A DNA stretch of 64,000 bases. Origin: Phragmites australis (taxonomy: Eukaryota > Streptophyta > Magnoliopsida > Poales > Poaceae). The stretch lies in assembly GCF_958298935.1 (NCBI RefSeq), contig NC_084942.1:11725501-11789500 (forward strand), in the 5' to 3' direction. Numbering within the stretch: position 1 is the stretch's first letter; every line of letters starts with the position of its first letter. Positions 11,690 through 22,647 of the stretch are shown here, piece by piece. The translations under genes were made by a program, and so were the position numbers. The notes beneath the pieces were generated by a model. That model was not told the DNA's origin, did no database searches, and was given only the letters and a program-made list of their open reading frames with translations.

Positions 11690-12463
11690 TGGGACTCCTC
11701 TGTAGTGCGGGATCCTAAGGGGGAGGAATCGACTGATCCATCTTCATCTATGGCGGTGGTGTTGAGACAGATCCTCTTGCGTGGGGTTGAGTGGATAGAC
11801 ATGTCTTCTTCTTCATCTTCAGATTCTTTTTAGTTGGCATCATGTTCGTCGTCGAGAAGTGTAGTGACAAAAGCAAGGCGTTGGTACATCTCCCAACTCC
11901 CATAAGGCGCAGTCTACTTCATCTTCCAAGGTCATAGTGAGCGCAACTTGTTCATGTAGCTTGGTGTTTTCACCAAAGGGATGCTTCAAAATGATTCATT
12001 ATTTCCACCAGTTCTCTAGGGACAATATGCATAAGGAGATTCAACCATCTTGTTGTTGTATGGATCTCAAACATGGGATATGGCTTGACGAGCTGCATCT
12101 CGAACACCTACAGTGAAGGTTGCTCTTCGGGCCATTACTGAGTGGATGCCGACAACCCAACGAACATCCAGACCTTCATCTTAGCTTCGCTCATAGTCAT
12201 AGATAGTGACTTCAACCTTCCATTCTACATATCTAGAGTATTGCTTCTTAACTCCCCTGTAGATTGGCTTCTGTGCATGTCCAAGTCCAGAAAGTATTCC
12301 CCACAGTAAGTGAGGAAGGTGTCCAGCATGAAGACCATCACTCTCACAGACATCGGGAACGTGGTTCATATTACAGAAAGTGGGATCATCAATCTCCTCT
12401 TCGGTTGGAACACGTTGAACGTCCTCCAGTTGACTTGCGAATGGTGAGCAGCTGGCGAACCAT
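11690..12463 (-). pseudogene. Extra ORF upstream of gag with H3-tail-like start (element C)
   Basis: On the minus strand an ATG at 12463 follows a T-rich run ending in TAG and starts VRQLLTIRKSTGGR after the Met. Aligned to histone H3 (ARTKQTARKSTGGK) without gaps it keeps R2, T6, R8, K9, S10, T11, G12 and G13. A frameshift follows. In another frame come 'LSGLGHAQKPIYRGV', 'EWKVEVTIYD', and after a stop 'VVGIHSVMARRATF' and 'GVRDAARQA'. These align with the element B ORF ('LQRLGYTKAPVYHGL', 'EWTVEVCLYG', 'IVGIHKAMAVRASF', 'GIRDAARQA'). The end is acidic and includes a basic 'PRKR' cluster. It has stops and frameshifts, so it is a relic, but its homology to B shows the architecture is shared by two families. 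Confidence 0.7.
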
Positions 12464-12612
12464 CTAAAAAGGAGGAGATGTGATATAAGAAAAAACCTTA
12501 TGGATAGCAAGAGACAAGTATGAGAACTAAGGAAAAGCTCTGATGGGTTTAGATGAACTTGGAAAAACCTGAGAATAACCATTCTATCTAGGCTTACGGT
12601 CCTACAGTTAGT

Positions 12613-12630
12613 ATGGCTCTGATACCACTT
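12613..12630 (-). promoter_or_regulatory. Primer binding site of element C (initiator Met tRNA)
   Basis: On the minus strand, directly after the 5' LTR, the sequence reads AAGTGGTATCAGAGCC. It is complementary in type to the 3' end of initiator methionine tRNA, the usual primer of plant chromoviruses. Element B has the same site at 27760-27777. Confidence 0.8.
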
Positions 12631-14150
12631 TGTCACACCCGGTTTTAACGGACAAAACCAAGTGCGGCTTATGTGTGTCTAGAAAGTTTAACACATATAA
12701 GGATGATATAGGTGAAGTAACAAAAGCAATACTTTAACTTACAATCGTTTACTTTATACAAAAAGACTTCGCCTAAACAACTATAATAACTAAACGATAA
12801 CATGTAATCGACGGCACCAAGACGAAACCATCGACGACCAAGCACTCCACAGGCACCGACCGGAAGACATGCTCCTAGCCTTACCCATATTAGCCTCGTG
12901 GTTGGTACGTTACTTCTTGGGTTGTCGCTCCACGAACCGGTCCTTACTTAGCTTATTTGAGCAAACACTAAACCAACATTATAACCATGATAACCATCAA
13001 AATCACTTTGTTCAAGGCCTAAGGTTCCATGTTGCTAGACCATTAAAAAATTAACCAAAAGCATATGTTCATTAGTCAAGATTATAACACTTCTCAGTAT
13101 CCCAAAAGCATGGGTAAACAATCTACCCAGCAAAAATACGTAACCATAAACCATATATACTCCAAGGGATGATAAGGGAAAATCTAGGGAAAATCCCAAC
13201 ATAGGTGACTACCTATCATATTGACAGACACTACATGTAATTTTGTAAAATAAAATAGTTTAAATCATAGGTTCAAGGTGATCAAGGACACTTGCCTTCT
13301 CCTTGCTGTAGCTCAGTGTACTCTTGCTCCTGGTCTTGACATTCCTCAAATTGATCCGGGGCATTGTCGACTAATCGCATAATTATCGACAAAGCACACA
13401 AACAAAATACACTAAAATAGAGCACAAAACAAAAGAACAAAAAGACAAAACATATCTAGAAATATAGAGCTCAGAGAAACGAATCTAATAGCGTAAGAAT
13501 CGATTAAAACGGAGCTACGACAAAAAAGATACACTAAAAACAAGATTATGGTTTATTTTATAAAAGAAAAGGACTAATTTGTAATTAATAGAAAGTTTAA
13601 GGGATCTTTTTGTAAAAATAGAGGGACCTATATGTAATTTTGGAAAACTTTAGGGACTTAAGAGTAAAAAGATAGGGCTCCTTTTGTAATTATTGAAAAG
13701 TTCAGGGGTCTATTTGCAAAATTGCTAATTTTGGGAATTATTAGATTTATTTTTGTATTGAAAAAGCCTATTTAATACGTGACTGCTGACTGTGCAACAC
13801 GTGGCTGACACATGTGATGGGTGGCTAAGGTGGGAGCTGAACTGGTAGGCTGATAGGGCAGGTGAGGTGGCAAAGGCTGATTGGGATGAAGTGGTTGCCA
13901 CGTGGTATGCTCTGGTTGGTTGCTGAATCGGTATGTTTAAGATCCAATCTGGATGCTTGATCATAGATCCGACGGTTTGGGGGAGTTTGAACGGCTGGAA
14001 GGAGAGCGGGACGGCAGTGCCGAAGGTTTCACGACGATGGATTCATCGGAGAAAGGCTCTGACCTCGATGCCAGACTCGGGGAGCGACGATGAGCGGTGG
14101 AACACGAAGAGATGCTCACGGGGAACTCGACTGAGAGCTTACTGACAACG
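12631..14150 (-). repeat. 5' LTR of element C, truncated
   Basis: It begins TGTCACACCC at 12631 and aligns with 7318 onward, but lacks the block equal to 7551-8222. It stops near 14150, where the match to 9350 ends ('gacaacgat'). The remaining roughly 790 bp of LTR are gone and Tat-like DNA follows. Confidence 0.75.
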
Positions 14151-14336
14151 ATAGCTGGTAGTTTTAAATTCTAATAAAACATCTGGAGGAAATGGCAGAT
14201 GTTGTGCCGTATCTCAGATGAGGTCATCGGCCTCGGAATTATCATTTCTTGATATACTTTTGACAGTGAATCTCAATAAATGCTTTTCCATGCTTCACAC
14301 AGTTGCCATATATTTAGCCAGCTCGGGCTCCCTAGT
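14151..14336 (-). pseudogene. Tat-like pol linker between RNase H and integrase
   Basis: Minus-strand sequence in broken frames encodes text such as 'VNSQKYIKK', 'NSEADDL' and 'TAQHLPFPPDV'. It continues from the RNase H frame to the truncated edge of element C. It is consistent with Tat-clade pol but too degraded for a firm domain call. Confidence 0.4.
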
Positions 14337-14828
14337 CTAGACTTCCTCATACTCTGCAATATTGTTAGACGACCGAAAATCAATCCTGGCCGCGTACCGT
14401 AGCTTCATGCCCGAAGGTGAAGACACAATTGCCGCTGCACCATCCCCTGAAGCCCCCAAAGCTCTGTCGCAATATATGATCCACACTGGGTCTAATTGTG
14501 TTTCCTCTAAGTCTTCAGCCTGTGGTGTCCAGTTTGCCAAAAACTCCGCCAAGGCCTGAGATTTGGTTGCTATTCGAACAATGAAGGACAATGTGAAAGG
14601 TGCTATTTCCGTGGCCCATTTTCCAATTCTTCCCATGGCTTCACGATTTTTGAACATGTCGCGAAGGGGAGTAGAGGTCGGCACCGTTATCTTGTGTGCC
14701 ATGAAGTAATACCGATGCTTTGCGATGCCATGACCACTGCATATGCCATTTTTTTCCATTTTAGAATAGAACCTCTTCGAGCCCACCAAAGCCTCCGAAA
14801 CATAATAGACCAAAAGCATATGCAGCAC
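14337..14828 (-). pseudogene. Tat-like RNase H region
   Basis: The minus-strand frame of 163 codons contains 'MLLVYYVSEAL', 'AHKITVPTSTPLRDMF', 'IATKSQALAEFLANW', 'WIIYCDRALGASGDGAA' and 'SSNNIAEYEE'. The order is RT-associated RNase H followed by the second, archaeal-type RNase H start found in Tat-clade elements ('W-I-x-Y-x-D-x-A' and 'NNxAEYE'). RNase H removes the RNA strand during reverse transcription. The frame ends with a stop right after the NIAEYE motif, so it is truncated. Confidence 0.75.
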
Positions 14829-15022
14829 TTACTACCGAAGGAGAAGCTGCTATGTACAGCAACAACTCGGCCTTCAGATTTGGGCTGCTTAGAGCTGTGA
14901 GCTTCGTCAAATACTCTTTCAGCTCATCGAAAACATTTTGGTACTCCGTACTCCATTGAAAGAATTATAGCCTTTGAAGTTATGAAGAAAGGCAGGCTTC
15001 GCTCAGCAGATCTAGCAATAAA

Positions 15023-15938
15023 TTAGTTGAGGGCTGTCAACTTTCTAGCCAAGCGTTGTGCCTCTTTCCTTCTTTGCAGAGACCTCATGTCTTGTATTGC
15101 TTGTATTTTTTCTAGGTTTACCTCGATGCTCCTTTTTGACACCCAAAAACCCAAAAATCTGCCAAAGTGCATGTTGAATGCACACTTTTCGGGATTCAAT
15201 TTTGGTCCCACACTTTGTAGATTGCTGAAAGTTTCCCGAAGGTCATCGGAGTGATTGTCTTCTTTGATGCTCTTGATGACTATGTTTTTAACGTACGCAT
15301 ATACATTTCTTCCCAACTACGACTTCAGTACAGTTTGGACCATCCTAGTGAAGGTAGCTCCGGCATTTCGAGGGCCAAAGGCCATACTCACAAAACAATA
15401 TATTCCAAAGAAGGTTCTGAAGCTTGTTTTCGCCTCATCCTCCTTCACCATCCAAACCTAATGGTATCCGGAATATGCATCCAGAAAGCTCAATATTTCA
15501 TAGCCAGCTGCCGAATCTACTAAATGATCGATTTGTGGCAAAGGAAAGTCATCGTTCAGACAAGCTCTGTTTAGGTCTGTGAAATCAAAGCACATTCTCC
15601 ATTTACCGTTGCTTTTCTTGACTAACACCAGGTTGGCTAGCAACTCAGAGTGTTTCATGTATGACCCTAGCATCAAGCAACTTTTGCACCTCAGCCTTCG
15701 CTGCAACTTCTCTTTCTTTTGAAGCCTTTCGAAGCCTTTGTTTCTTTAGCTTTGCGTTTGGGTCAACATTCAGAGTATTCTCGATAATATCTCTGTTGAC
15801 ACCTCGCATGTCCTTCAGCGACCAGGCAAATACATCTTCATTATTGCGAAGGAATTCTATCATTCTTCGCTCGGCCTCCTTGGTCATTTTAGCTCCTATG
15901 ACCACTACTCTATCTTGCCTATCCTGACATAGCAGCAC
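15023..15938 (-). pseudogene. Tat-like reverse transcriptase
   Basis: Minus-strand frames at 15938-15645, 15706-15458 and 15316-15023 cover the pre-RT linker and the RT. They read 'FLRNNEDVFAWSLKDMRG', then 'LVLVKKSNGKWRMCFDFTDLN' and 'ILSFLDAYSGYH', then 'YVKNIVIKS' and 'KCAFNMHFGRFLGF'. The catalytic box normally read as YVDD is YVKN, so both Asp residues are lost. Frameshifts separate the pieces. With the protease at 20100-20440 and the RNase H at 14337-14828 it gives one minus-strand pol, now split by insertions. It is dead. Confidence 0.8.
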
Positions 15939-16129
15939 CTTCTTGGTCTGACCTTTGGGCTACACCTTCGGTACCCGTTGTATCTTTACCAGGTCTTCAC
16001 CTTCTTGGGGCTTCAACACAGGATTGCTACTACATGAACATTGCGGTGTCCAGGAGTCTATCCAACCTAAATTCTGTGAGCTACTTGCTATTCTCCCAAC
16101 ACCGTTATGATGCCTTCGGGACTGGGCAT
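15939..16129 (-). pseudogene. Tat-like protease-RT linker
   Basis: Minus-strand sequence contains 'PSPEGIITVLGE' followed by a stop. It matches the Tat-clade linker after the protease, where a phrase of the type CMKI-P-P-G-I-I-T-V occurs. The preceding 'YFCMKI' half lies at 16504-16541 on the other side of the LTR-like island, so the island split the linker. Confidence 0.55.
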
Positions 16130-16503
16130 TGTTGGGGACATGGGAACCAGGGGTCCCCGAGTCCCGAGGACAGGACAGCAGAATGCCAAAAGGGGAAGTA
16201 CACCTCGGAGAACACAAGGTCTCAAGATCGGAAGCCAGCACACACAAAGCACGAAGCAAGACCGAAACTCTAGACTTAGACAAAAAACTTGTAACACAAG
16301 AGAGCCAGATAAAGGCATTCCCAAAGCATTTATAGCATACACACAGGAGTAGGGTATTATGCTCCGTGCGGCCCAAACCTATCTAAATCCCTCGAGCATT
16401 TACTCCCACCAGCATCTGATCATCCATCCCGCCTGCATCCCATATACTCGCATTTAATTCATGTACGAGGTAGATTCAGAATCATCCCGCCAGCCGAATC
16501 TCA
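16130..16503. repeat. Small LTR-like island, about 374 bp
   Basis: The sequence starts TGTTGGGGACATGGGAACCAGG at 16130 and ends near 'ccagccgaatctca' at 16503. It separates two halves of the Tat linker that would otherwise join. A TATA-like CTATAAATG reads on the minus strand near 16325-16338. TG...CA ends fit a short solo LTR or a TRIM-like unit. I could not find a matching 5-bp duplication, so the right boundary may be off by several bases. Confidence 0.5.
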
Positions 16504-16541
16504 AAGGGGATCCCTCTGGATCTTCATGCAAAAATAACCAT

Positions 16542-19500
16542 TGTCACACCCGGTTTTAACGAACAAAACCAGATGCGGCTTATGTGTGCCAGGATGTTCA
16601 ACACACATAAGTGAACTAACAAAAGAAATACTTTTATAGAATAAACATTAACTCTTACAGCAATTGACATATAATGTCTTCTATGTAGATAACTGCAGCG
16701 GAACAGAAGCACTGGTGCCTAACAACACCGCACGTAACCGACCGGGAGACACACGCCTAGAACATCACAACCTCGTCTTGATAGTCTTCAACATCTTCAC
16801 TCATTGAGCCACACCACACATGTGTAAAGAAGAATAATGATATGCAGGCTTATATCAAGGACTAGCTGACACATGGTATATTTGCGTAATTGCAATTAAA
16901 GAAAAGATATTCAGACTCAACAGCATGAAGTAGGTAGTTAAGTGAATGTAACCCAAACAACCCAATAACTATCACTCAAGCCTACCCACCTTGCAAACCA
17001 TAACTATCTAATACCACCAGTACTACCATACCATAACTATAACCATTCGATACCCACAACCAACTAATCATGTGAGGATCCAAGTCTCCTAAAACCTTGT
17101 CCACATCTGTTATAATAGGTTTCACACTCTGCAGAGGTTGTCCAGCTTTCCCCATGACTCGTGATTTCATCACCTCCAAGCAGGTGACTAAAGTCTCCAT
17201 TCTGCCTGTGCTGATCAGGCGCATATCACACTACCTAAGGTGTGTAGCCAGGAGATCACTACAAGGCTGTTACAAAATTTCTTCCAGAATGTGTATGCTG
17301 GCTAAGGTTTCACCGTCAGGGTTTATAGAATCCACTTCCAACCCAGAAGTCACCTCTTGCGCCAGATGGTTCATAGGATCAAAGATCCTTTCCCCAAATG
17401 TCCACTAGCGCTAACCAATTGGCTCTAGCTCAAGAGCCATCCCCACACATCAACTCCTACCGTTTGGAACACAAACTGGAATCCACTAATTAATAAGCCA
17501 GGTCCCCCCATCAGGGCTCATGGTTGGTACGTTACTTCTTGGGTTGTCGCTCCACGAACCGGTCCTTACATAGGCTACTTGAGCAAAGACTAAACCAACA
17601 ACATAGCCATGATCATCATCACCAACACCTATCTTCTCAAGACCTAAGGTTCCATGTTGCTAAACCATTAATAAATTGACCATCATCGTCGCTTATGTTC
17701 ATTAGTCAAGTATATGACACTTCCCAACATCCTGACAGCATAGCTAAGCATTCCTACCCATAAATGACTCATATCAACTACCATCTAGGCTTCAAGGGAT
17801 GTAAAGGAAGAACTAGGTAAACCGTAACACATGTGACTACCCATCAAGTTGACACTGCATGCAATTTTATAAAATAAAACATTTAAAACATAGGAGCAAT
17901 ATGATCAAGGAGTACACTTACCTTTTACGCAATGCTGCTCAGTGTTGTCGAAACCTTGTCTTGAAATCCCTCGAACAGATCCGAAACATTGTCGACTAAT
18001 CGCGAATTTTATCGACAAACAAAAGCAACACCGAATAAACACCAAATAAACTTCAAATTGCACAAAATAATAGAAACAGAACGATACACTGGGATCTTGA
18101 TTGGGCTGAACAAGGAGAACATAATTGATTGGACTTCTTCCGATGAAAAATAAAGAGACAGGAACTAGGGCTAGGGTTTCACATGAAATGATAGAAAGGA
18201 TTGGCTGAAGAATTAACATGTGTGACCTACAAATTAATACATTATTTTAATATCATAAATCCATGTTTGTGATGCAATGACATGTAGTTCATGACCTATA
18301 TATCATTGTGGAAACCACAAATTTTACTAATCAAAATAATATCTTCATGTTTTAGCGATCTAGATGTTAATGAGGGAAAACTAATATATAAATGTGAGAT
18401 TTAACATAAAAAACTGGCATGGTTGGATAGATCTTGTTTGTAGAAAAATTTAAGCGCAAAAATCGCTCAAATCGAAGCTAAAACGAAAATGTTATGAGAG
18501 ATTGAAGTTGCAGGGGCTTAATTGCAAAATATTCATTTACTGGTATTATTTTTGTAGTGGAAAAAGGAGAATTATTGACTGGGCATTGACTGGGCTTACA
18601 TCGATGATGTGGCAAGTTGAATGGACATGACACATCAACAAAGATGTTGACGTGGAACCTACATGGCAAGTGAGGTGGCATTTGATGTGGCCCCTAATGA
18701 CGTGGCACTTGGATCGGGTTCCGGCTAAGGTGGCACTGATGTGGTCCCATGTGGCTTGCTGACTAGGTTTAAGATGGTGTTGACTGGGATTAAGGTAGAC
18801 AGATGGCAGCTCTGGATTGGCTGATGAAGAGGTATGCTGTGATCTAATAGTGACCGTGGCTTTTGGATCGGACGATTGGGTTTGCTCCTAACTTGTTTGT
18901 GGCTAGCAGCGTGAGACTGGATGATGGAACCGAGCTCTAGATAGCGGTGTCCTCACTAGAGAAAGGGGAAGAGTCGTCACTGATCTCGGACTTCAATTAT
19001 GAGCGGCGGAGGAGCATGAGGAGATGATACGAACTCACCTAGGGCAACAACCGAGTCAGGAAGATGATGGAGTTGTCGGGTGACGATGAGGAGATGCAAC
19101 AGCGGTTGGATCTCATCGATATGGGGTCTCCAACGATGGAGAGTCGACGAGAAGCAGTGGAATAGACTACTCATGAGCTCACAGTGCAGAGGGGCTACTC
19201 AGAGGGGGCGAAGATAGTTTGGGCATGACGGGTCGACAAATTCCGATTAGCTGCTCCAATGGCAGCGATGGTGGATAGGTTTCTCCGTGAAAAAGGCACG
19301 GGAGGCTGCGGCTTGTGATTGAATAGAGGTAGGGCGTGCTTATATAGGCAACAGCTCTAGGAGTCCTTGGCATGCATGCATAGAAAGGAGGCAGTGGTAG
19401 AGCGTACTAGAACGTGGCGGGGAGTCCGGGTTGGGGACGAAAGCTTGCACAGGCACACATGGCAGCGGCGCACGGTGAAAATAGCAAGGGCGGGGTCATC

Positions 19501-20099
19501 TTTGGTGCGGGTAGAGGCATTGGTAGCTGGGCTGGCAGGCACATGCGGAAAACGGGCCAGAGTGATCGGTCTCAGGCGGGGAGAGTGAGAGGAGGGGAGA
19601 ATAGGCTGTCTCAGGCTGGACCGGAAAGAGAAGCAGGAGGGAGCGAGCTAGGTTGGGCTGGACTTTAGGGAATAGGTTAGGACTTCTATTTTGTTTTGGA
19701 GTTTCTAGAAGAGTATAAAATCCAAATAAAATACCAAATAAAGCCTAAAAAGATTATAGGAAATTCCAACAAGCTTTGAAAACATTTAGAAGCCAAATAA
19801 AAATATTTTGAGCTTAAGAAAACATTTTGATTCTTTTAGAAATTAAATTTAGCACAATTAAAGTCAAGTAAACTCCAAATAGGCTCAAATAAAATCAAAT
19901 AAAAACTAGAGGAACTCGACAACTCAAGATAAAACCTAAATGCATTTCCAGCATGAATGCATACAAACATTTATAACCTAATTCAAATTTTGAATTTGAA
20001 TTTAGAAATTAATCATTTTTCCTATTCTAATTGTTTAATCTATACTCTAATCTAGGAAAATTTTAGAAATTTGAGAAATCTAAAAATCAGGATATGACA
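16542..20099 (-). repeat. Solo LTR of the element C family (3558 bp)
   Basis: It begins TGTCACACCC at 16542 and ends ATATGACA at 20099, with flanks 'accat' (16537-16541) and 'gccat' (20100-20104), a 5-bp duplication with one change. It aligns along much of its length with the LTRs at 7318 and 12631 and has the non-inverted order, so it serves as the reference. A TATA-like TATATAAG reads on the minus strand at about 19340-19347. No internal region is present, as after LTR-LTR recombination. Removing it would rejoin the Tat protease with 'YFCMKI'. Confidence 0.85.
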
Positions 20100-20440
20100 G
20101 CCATGGTGTGGTATTACGCCGAACTTGTTCAAAACCCCTCTTCCAAATATGGCATTGTATGGATAGGTTATATCAATGACATCGAAGTTAACATCTTCCA
20201 TCCAAAAATTTGACCCTTCACCAAAGGATGCTGTTATCTGTACCTTGACTAAAGCATCGACTGCCTTTCCACCAAAGCCTATCAACAGTGATCCATCCTG
20301 TTGTAAGATACTTCACTGTAGAGCCATCCTATCGAAAGCATCGGTAAAGATGATATCTGCTAAGCTGCCCCCATCTATTAGGATCCTGTGGATTTCATTA
20401 CCTGAAATGTTAGCCACTATAACGATGGCATTTGTATGTG
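20100..20440 (-). pseudogene. Tat-like aspartic protease
   Basis: On the minus strand one frame gives '[20 protein letters not shown]' and then '[19 protein letters not shown]'. An adjoining frame gives 'FGEGSNFWMEDVNFDVIDITYPYNAIFGRGVLNKF'-type text. The active site is D-G-G-S, usual for this clade. The enzyme would cut the element polyprotein. A frameshift lies between the two halves. Gag should lie just upstream (higher coordinates) on this strand. Instead, at about 20447 the sequence switches to gag-like DNA in the opposite orientation. Confidence 0.75.
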
Positions 20441-20448
20441 GAGCGCTT

Positions 20449-21000
20449 CCAGCCTCTACATGGCGAAGACCTCGCGTCACCAAGAGAGATCGCAGCCAAC
20501 GTCGCAGCCAGGCAGGCCGCTTTCTAGTGGTTTTGGCGGTCGAACCCAGGAATGTTCCCACCTGGACTTGGTCCCAAGGTATGTCCTTCGACAGCACCAG
20601 GGATGCCCTGAGCGAGCCAACATCTTCGGAGAATCTGTCAACCCAACGTGCTCCTCGGGCCCCTCTGATGAAAGAGGATTCTGAGGAGGCGCAAGGCTCC
20701 TGAGTGCGCAGACCCCGCCATGGCCCCGACGTAGCCCTCGGGATGCCAGCAGCATGCAGGGAACCCCAAGTCCACCTCATCCAGGGAGGTGTAGTTAGAG
20801 CCACTCTGTCTCCAAAAACTGGTTCACCTGACGACCTCGATGTTATCCCGAAAGGAAAGGAGGCCCTAGGGAAACCACGGGTTCTGGGGCACGCGGCCCT
20901 TGGCAGTGACCTCAACATCAACCACAAGCTTCGGTACTCCCAAAGGCATACAGGTGTATCCTGCTTGGAGATCCCATCGACGAGGATTAAGTAGGAGAAC
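20449..21000 (+). pseudogene. gag-like remnant of E1 (inverted copy)
   Basis: Plus-strand frames such as 20436-20684 contain 'SSLYMAKT' and '[16 protein letters not shown]'. They match the minus-strand copies at 59834 ('SSLCMAKT') and 1743 ('GYPEQANIFGKSVHPT'). The N-terminal part is cut off at 20449, where the sequence abuts the minus-strand Tat protease head to head. Frames change several times, so no product is expected. Confidence 0.6.
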
Positions 21001-21205
21001 GCAATCGCCAGGCTCTAGACGGATTACCTCTAGAGCTGGGCAACGACTAAAGGCCGAGGGGATCGAGGAGCACCTTTCCCGACTAGCCTTTGGCTCTACC
21101 TCTGACACACACTATCACAAGGCTTCGGACGGATTACCTCCAAAGCCGGGCAACGGCTAAGGGCCGAGGGGGTCAAGGACTACCTCTCCCGGACTAGCCG
21201 TTGGC
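20990..21205 (+). repeat. 108-bp repeat units in E1 left arm (2 copies)
   Basis: The phrase 'caggctctagacggattacctc' near 21008 recurs as 'aaggcttcggacggattacctc' near 21118, about 110 bp apart, each followed by 'gggcaacg(a/g)ctaa(a/g)ggccgagg'. The same unit occurs at 55050-55440 and, inverted, at 58690-59000. Confidence 0.75.
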
Positions 21206-21539
21206 TTAGAGGCCTTTAAGCCTAATAATAGAGGCCTTATTCTGTCAAAGGTGCGCCCACTACTACCTATCGATAGTTTATCAAGCTGGTCTATCTTTCG
21301 TACAGTACGATCAAAATATGTTGGAGACCTCCAACCTTACTGCTAGAAGTTTTTACAACAGATAGCCATTAGGTAGAAATGGCAGATCTCGATTACGTCC
21401 GTGTTTGGCAGTAAGCATTACAACTTAAGTTACATCTTCATTTGACATGGGTTATGAATAGTCACGTGACCTAGTTGTGTCTTAGACTGCAATTAGCTGC
21501 TTATTGCCAACGGTAGATTGCAAAACTTAACTAGTATAT

Positions 21540-22440
21540 AACCAGGCAAAACCCAAGCCTGCACCCATGCCGCATGCCTAGGTCACCCAGAGGGCAGAGT
21601 ATGCCAAGGTGTCCTGAAAGGCATTGCATAGCCTCGGTAGTGTTGAAGCCACGCCTCGGGGGATGTCCTCAGAGGCGAAGATGCGGTGCTCTGAGGAATT
21701 CTGTCGCAAGGAATCCTCATTGCACGACATGCCAACACAACATTGGCACAGCAAGCCTAGGTCACCGTGAAGGCACCAAGCCTAGGTTTCCTTGAAGGCG
21801 TTGCATAGTCTCGATAGTGTGTAGATGTCGGTTATCAAGGGACTTCCTTGGTAATGTAGTTGCGGCGCCCCTGAAGGATTTCTTTGGGAGGTGTGACACG
21901 CCCACGCACCTGTAAGCATTACTTGCCTAAACCTAAAGTCACCTGAAAAGGTTTCTCGTAGGGTAGGTTTTGCCCTAGTAGGCAGTGGAGCCCACACACC
22001 TGCAGCAGCACAGCGTGCCTAGGTCACCCAGAGGGCAGATTATGCCAGGGTGTCCTGGAAGGCATTGCGTAGCCTCGGTAGTGTGGACGCCGCATATCAA
22101 GAGATGACCTTGATATGAGGATGCAGTGATCCGAGCAATGCTGTCACAAGGAATCCTCGTTGCACAACATGCTTATATACCACGAGCGTATCACGCCTAG
22201 GTCACCGTGAAGGCATCAGGCCTAGGTTTCCTGGAAGGTATTGCATAGCTTTGGTCGTATAAATGCCACGTGTCAGGGCACACCCTTGGTGGACAGTGTT
22301 GCGGTGCACACAGGGCATTTCCTCAAGAGCACAACAAGCCTACACACCGCGGGCGTAGCATGCCTAGGTCACCTAGAAGGCAAGACTGCCTAGGATTCCT
22401 GAAAGGTATTGTGCAGCTCCGATAATGTGTAGAGCCTTTT
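21540..22440. repeat. Hairpin-unit array in E1 left arm
   Basis: Irregular units of roughly 100-180 bp share 'gcctaggtcacc', 'ggcattgcatagcctcggtagtgt' and a short inverted repeat such as 'atcaagggacttccttggta'. The array equals, in reverse orientation, the one at 57180-58340, and it resembles 1-350. It is non-coding as far as I can see. Confidence 0.7.
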
Positions 22441-22464
22441 GCATTAATACATGCCAAAGGGGAT

Positions 22465-22647
22465 ACAAAACCTCCAGGAAAAATGGAGAGACCTACCAAA
22501 CCTTCGGCAAAAATGAAGAGACTTACAAAACCTCCGACAAAAACGGAGAGACCTACCAAATCTCTGGCAAAAACGAGGAGATGTACCAAACCTCTGGTAA
22601 AAATAGAGAGACATACAAAACCTCCAACAAAAATGGAGAGACCTACT
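22465..22647 (+). repeat. 30-bp minisatellite, first 6 copies (left arm)
   Basis: The unit is about 'aaacctctggcaaaaatggagagacctacc', 30 bp, equal to ten codons. It is open on the plus strand and encodes variants of KPLAKMERPT. The array is cut by element A after 'acctact' and resumes at 54426 with the CTACT duplication. Confidence 0.85.

Larger units (their letters stand above)
7318..14150 (-). mobile_element. Element C: deleted Tekay-like LTR retrotransposon
   Basis: The element reads on the minus strand. Its 3' LTR is 7318-10139, its internal DNA 10140-12630, and its 5' LTR 12631 to about 14150, truncated. LTR ends are TGTCACACC on the left and GTGTTACA on the right. The internal part keeps the primer site, an extra ORF, gag ends, a protease scrap and the polypurine tract, but has lost RT, RNase H and integrase. 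The LTRs share motifs with element B ('aaggaccggttcgtggagcgac' and the 'accgggtgtgaca' end), so B and C are related families. The right side lost the LTR end together with host Tat integrase sequence. Confidence 0.8.
20449..22647 (+). mobile_element. E1 inverted copy, left arm (outer part)
   Basis: The plus strand here reads gag-like sequence (20449-21000), 108-bp repeats (20990-21205), a unique stretch with 'gaggccttatt' and 'ggaggcctccaac'-type motifs (21205-21540), the hairpin-unit array (21540-22440) and the start of the 30-bp minisatellite (22465-22647). Each block matches the reverse complement of 59765-56500 in the same order. The LTR and the start of gag are missing at the left breakpoint. 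Element A interrupts it at 22647. Confidence 0.8.

Noticed and set aside
7313..14155. Target duplication AGCAG/AGCTG flanking element C
   Set aside because: The right LTR is truncated by about 790 bp, so the base after 14150 is not the original insertion edge. The similarity is likely chance.
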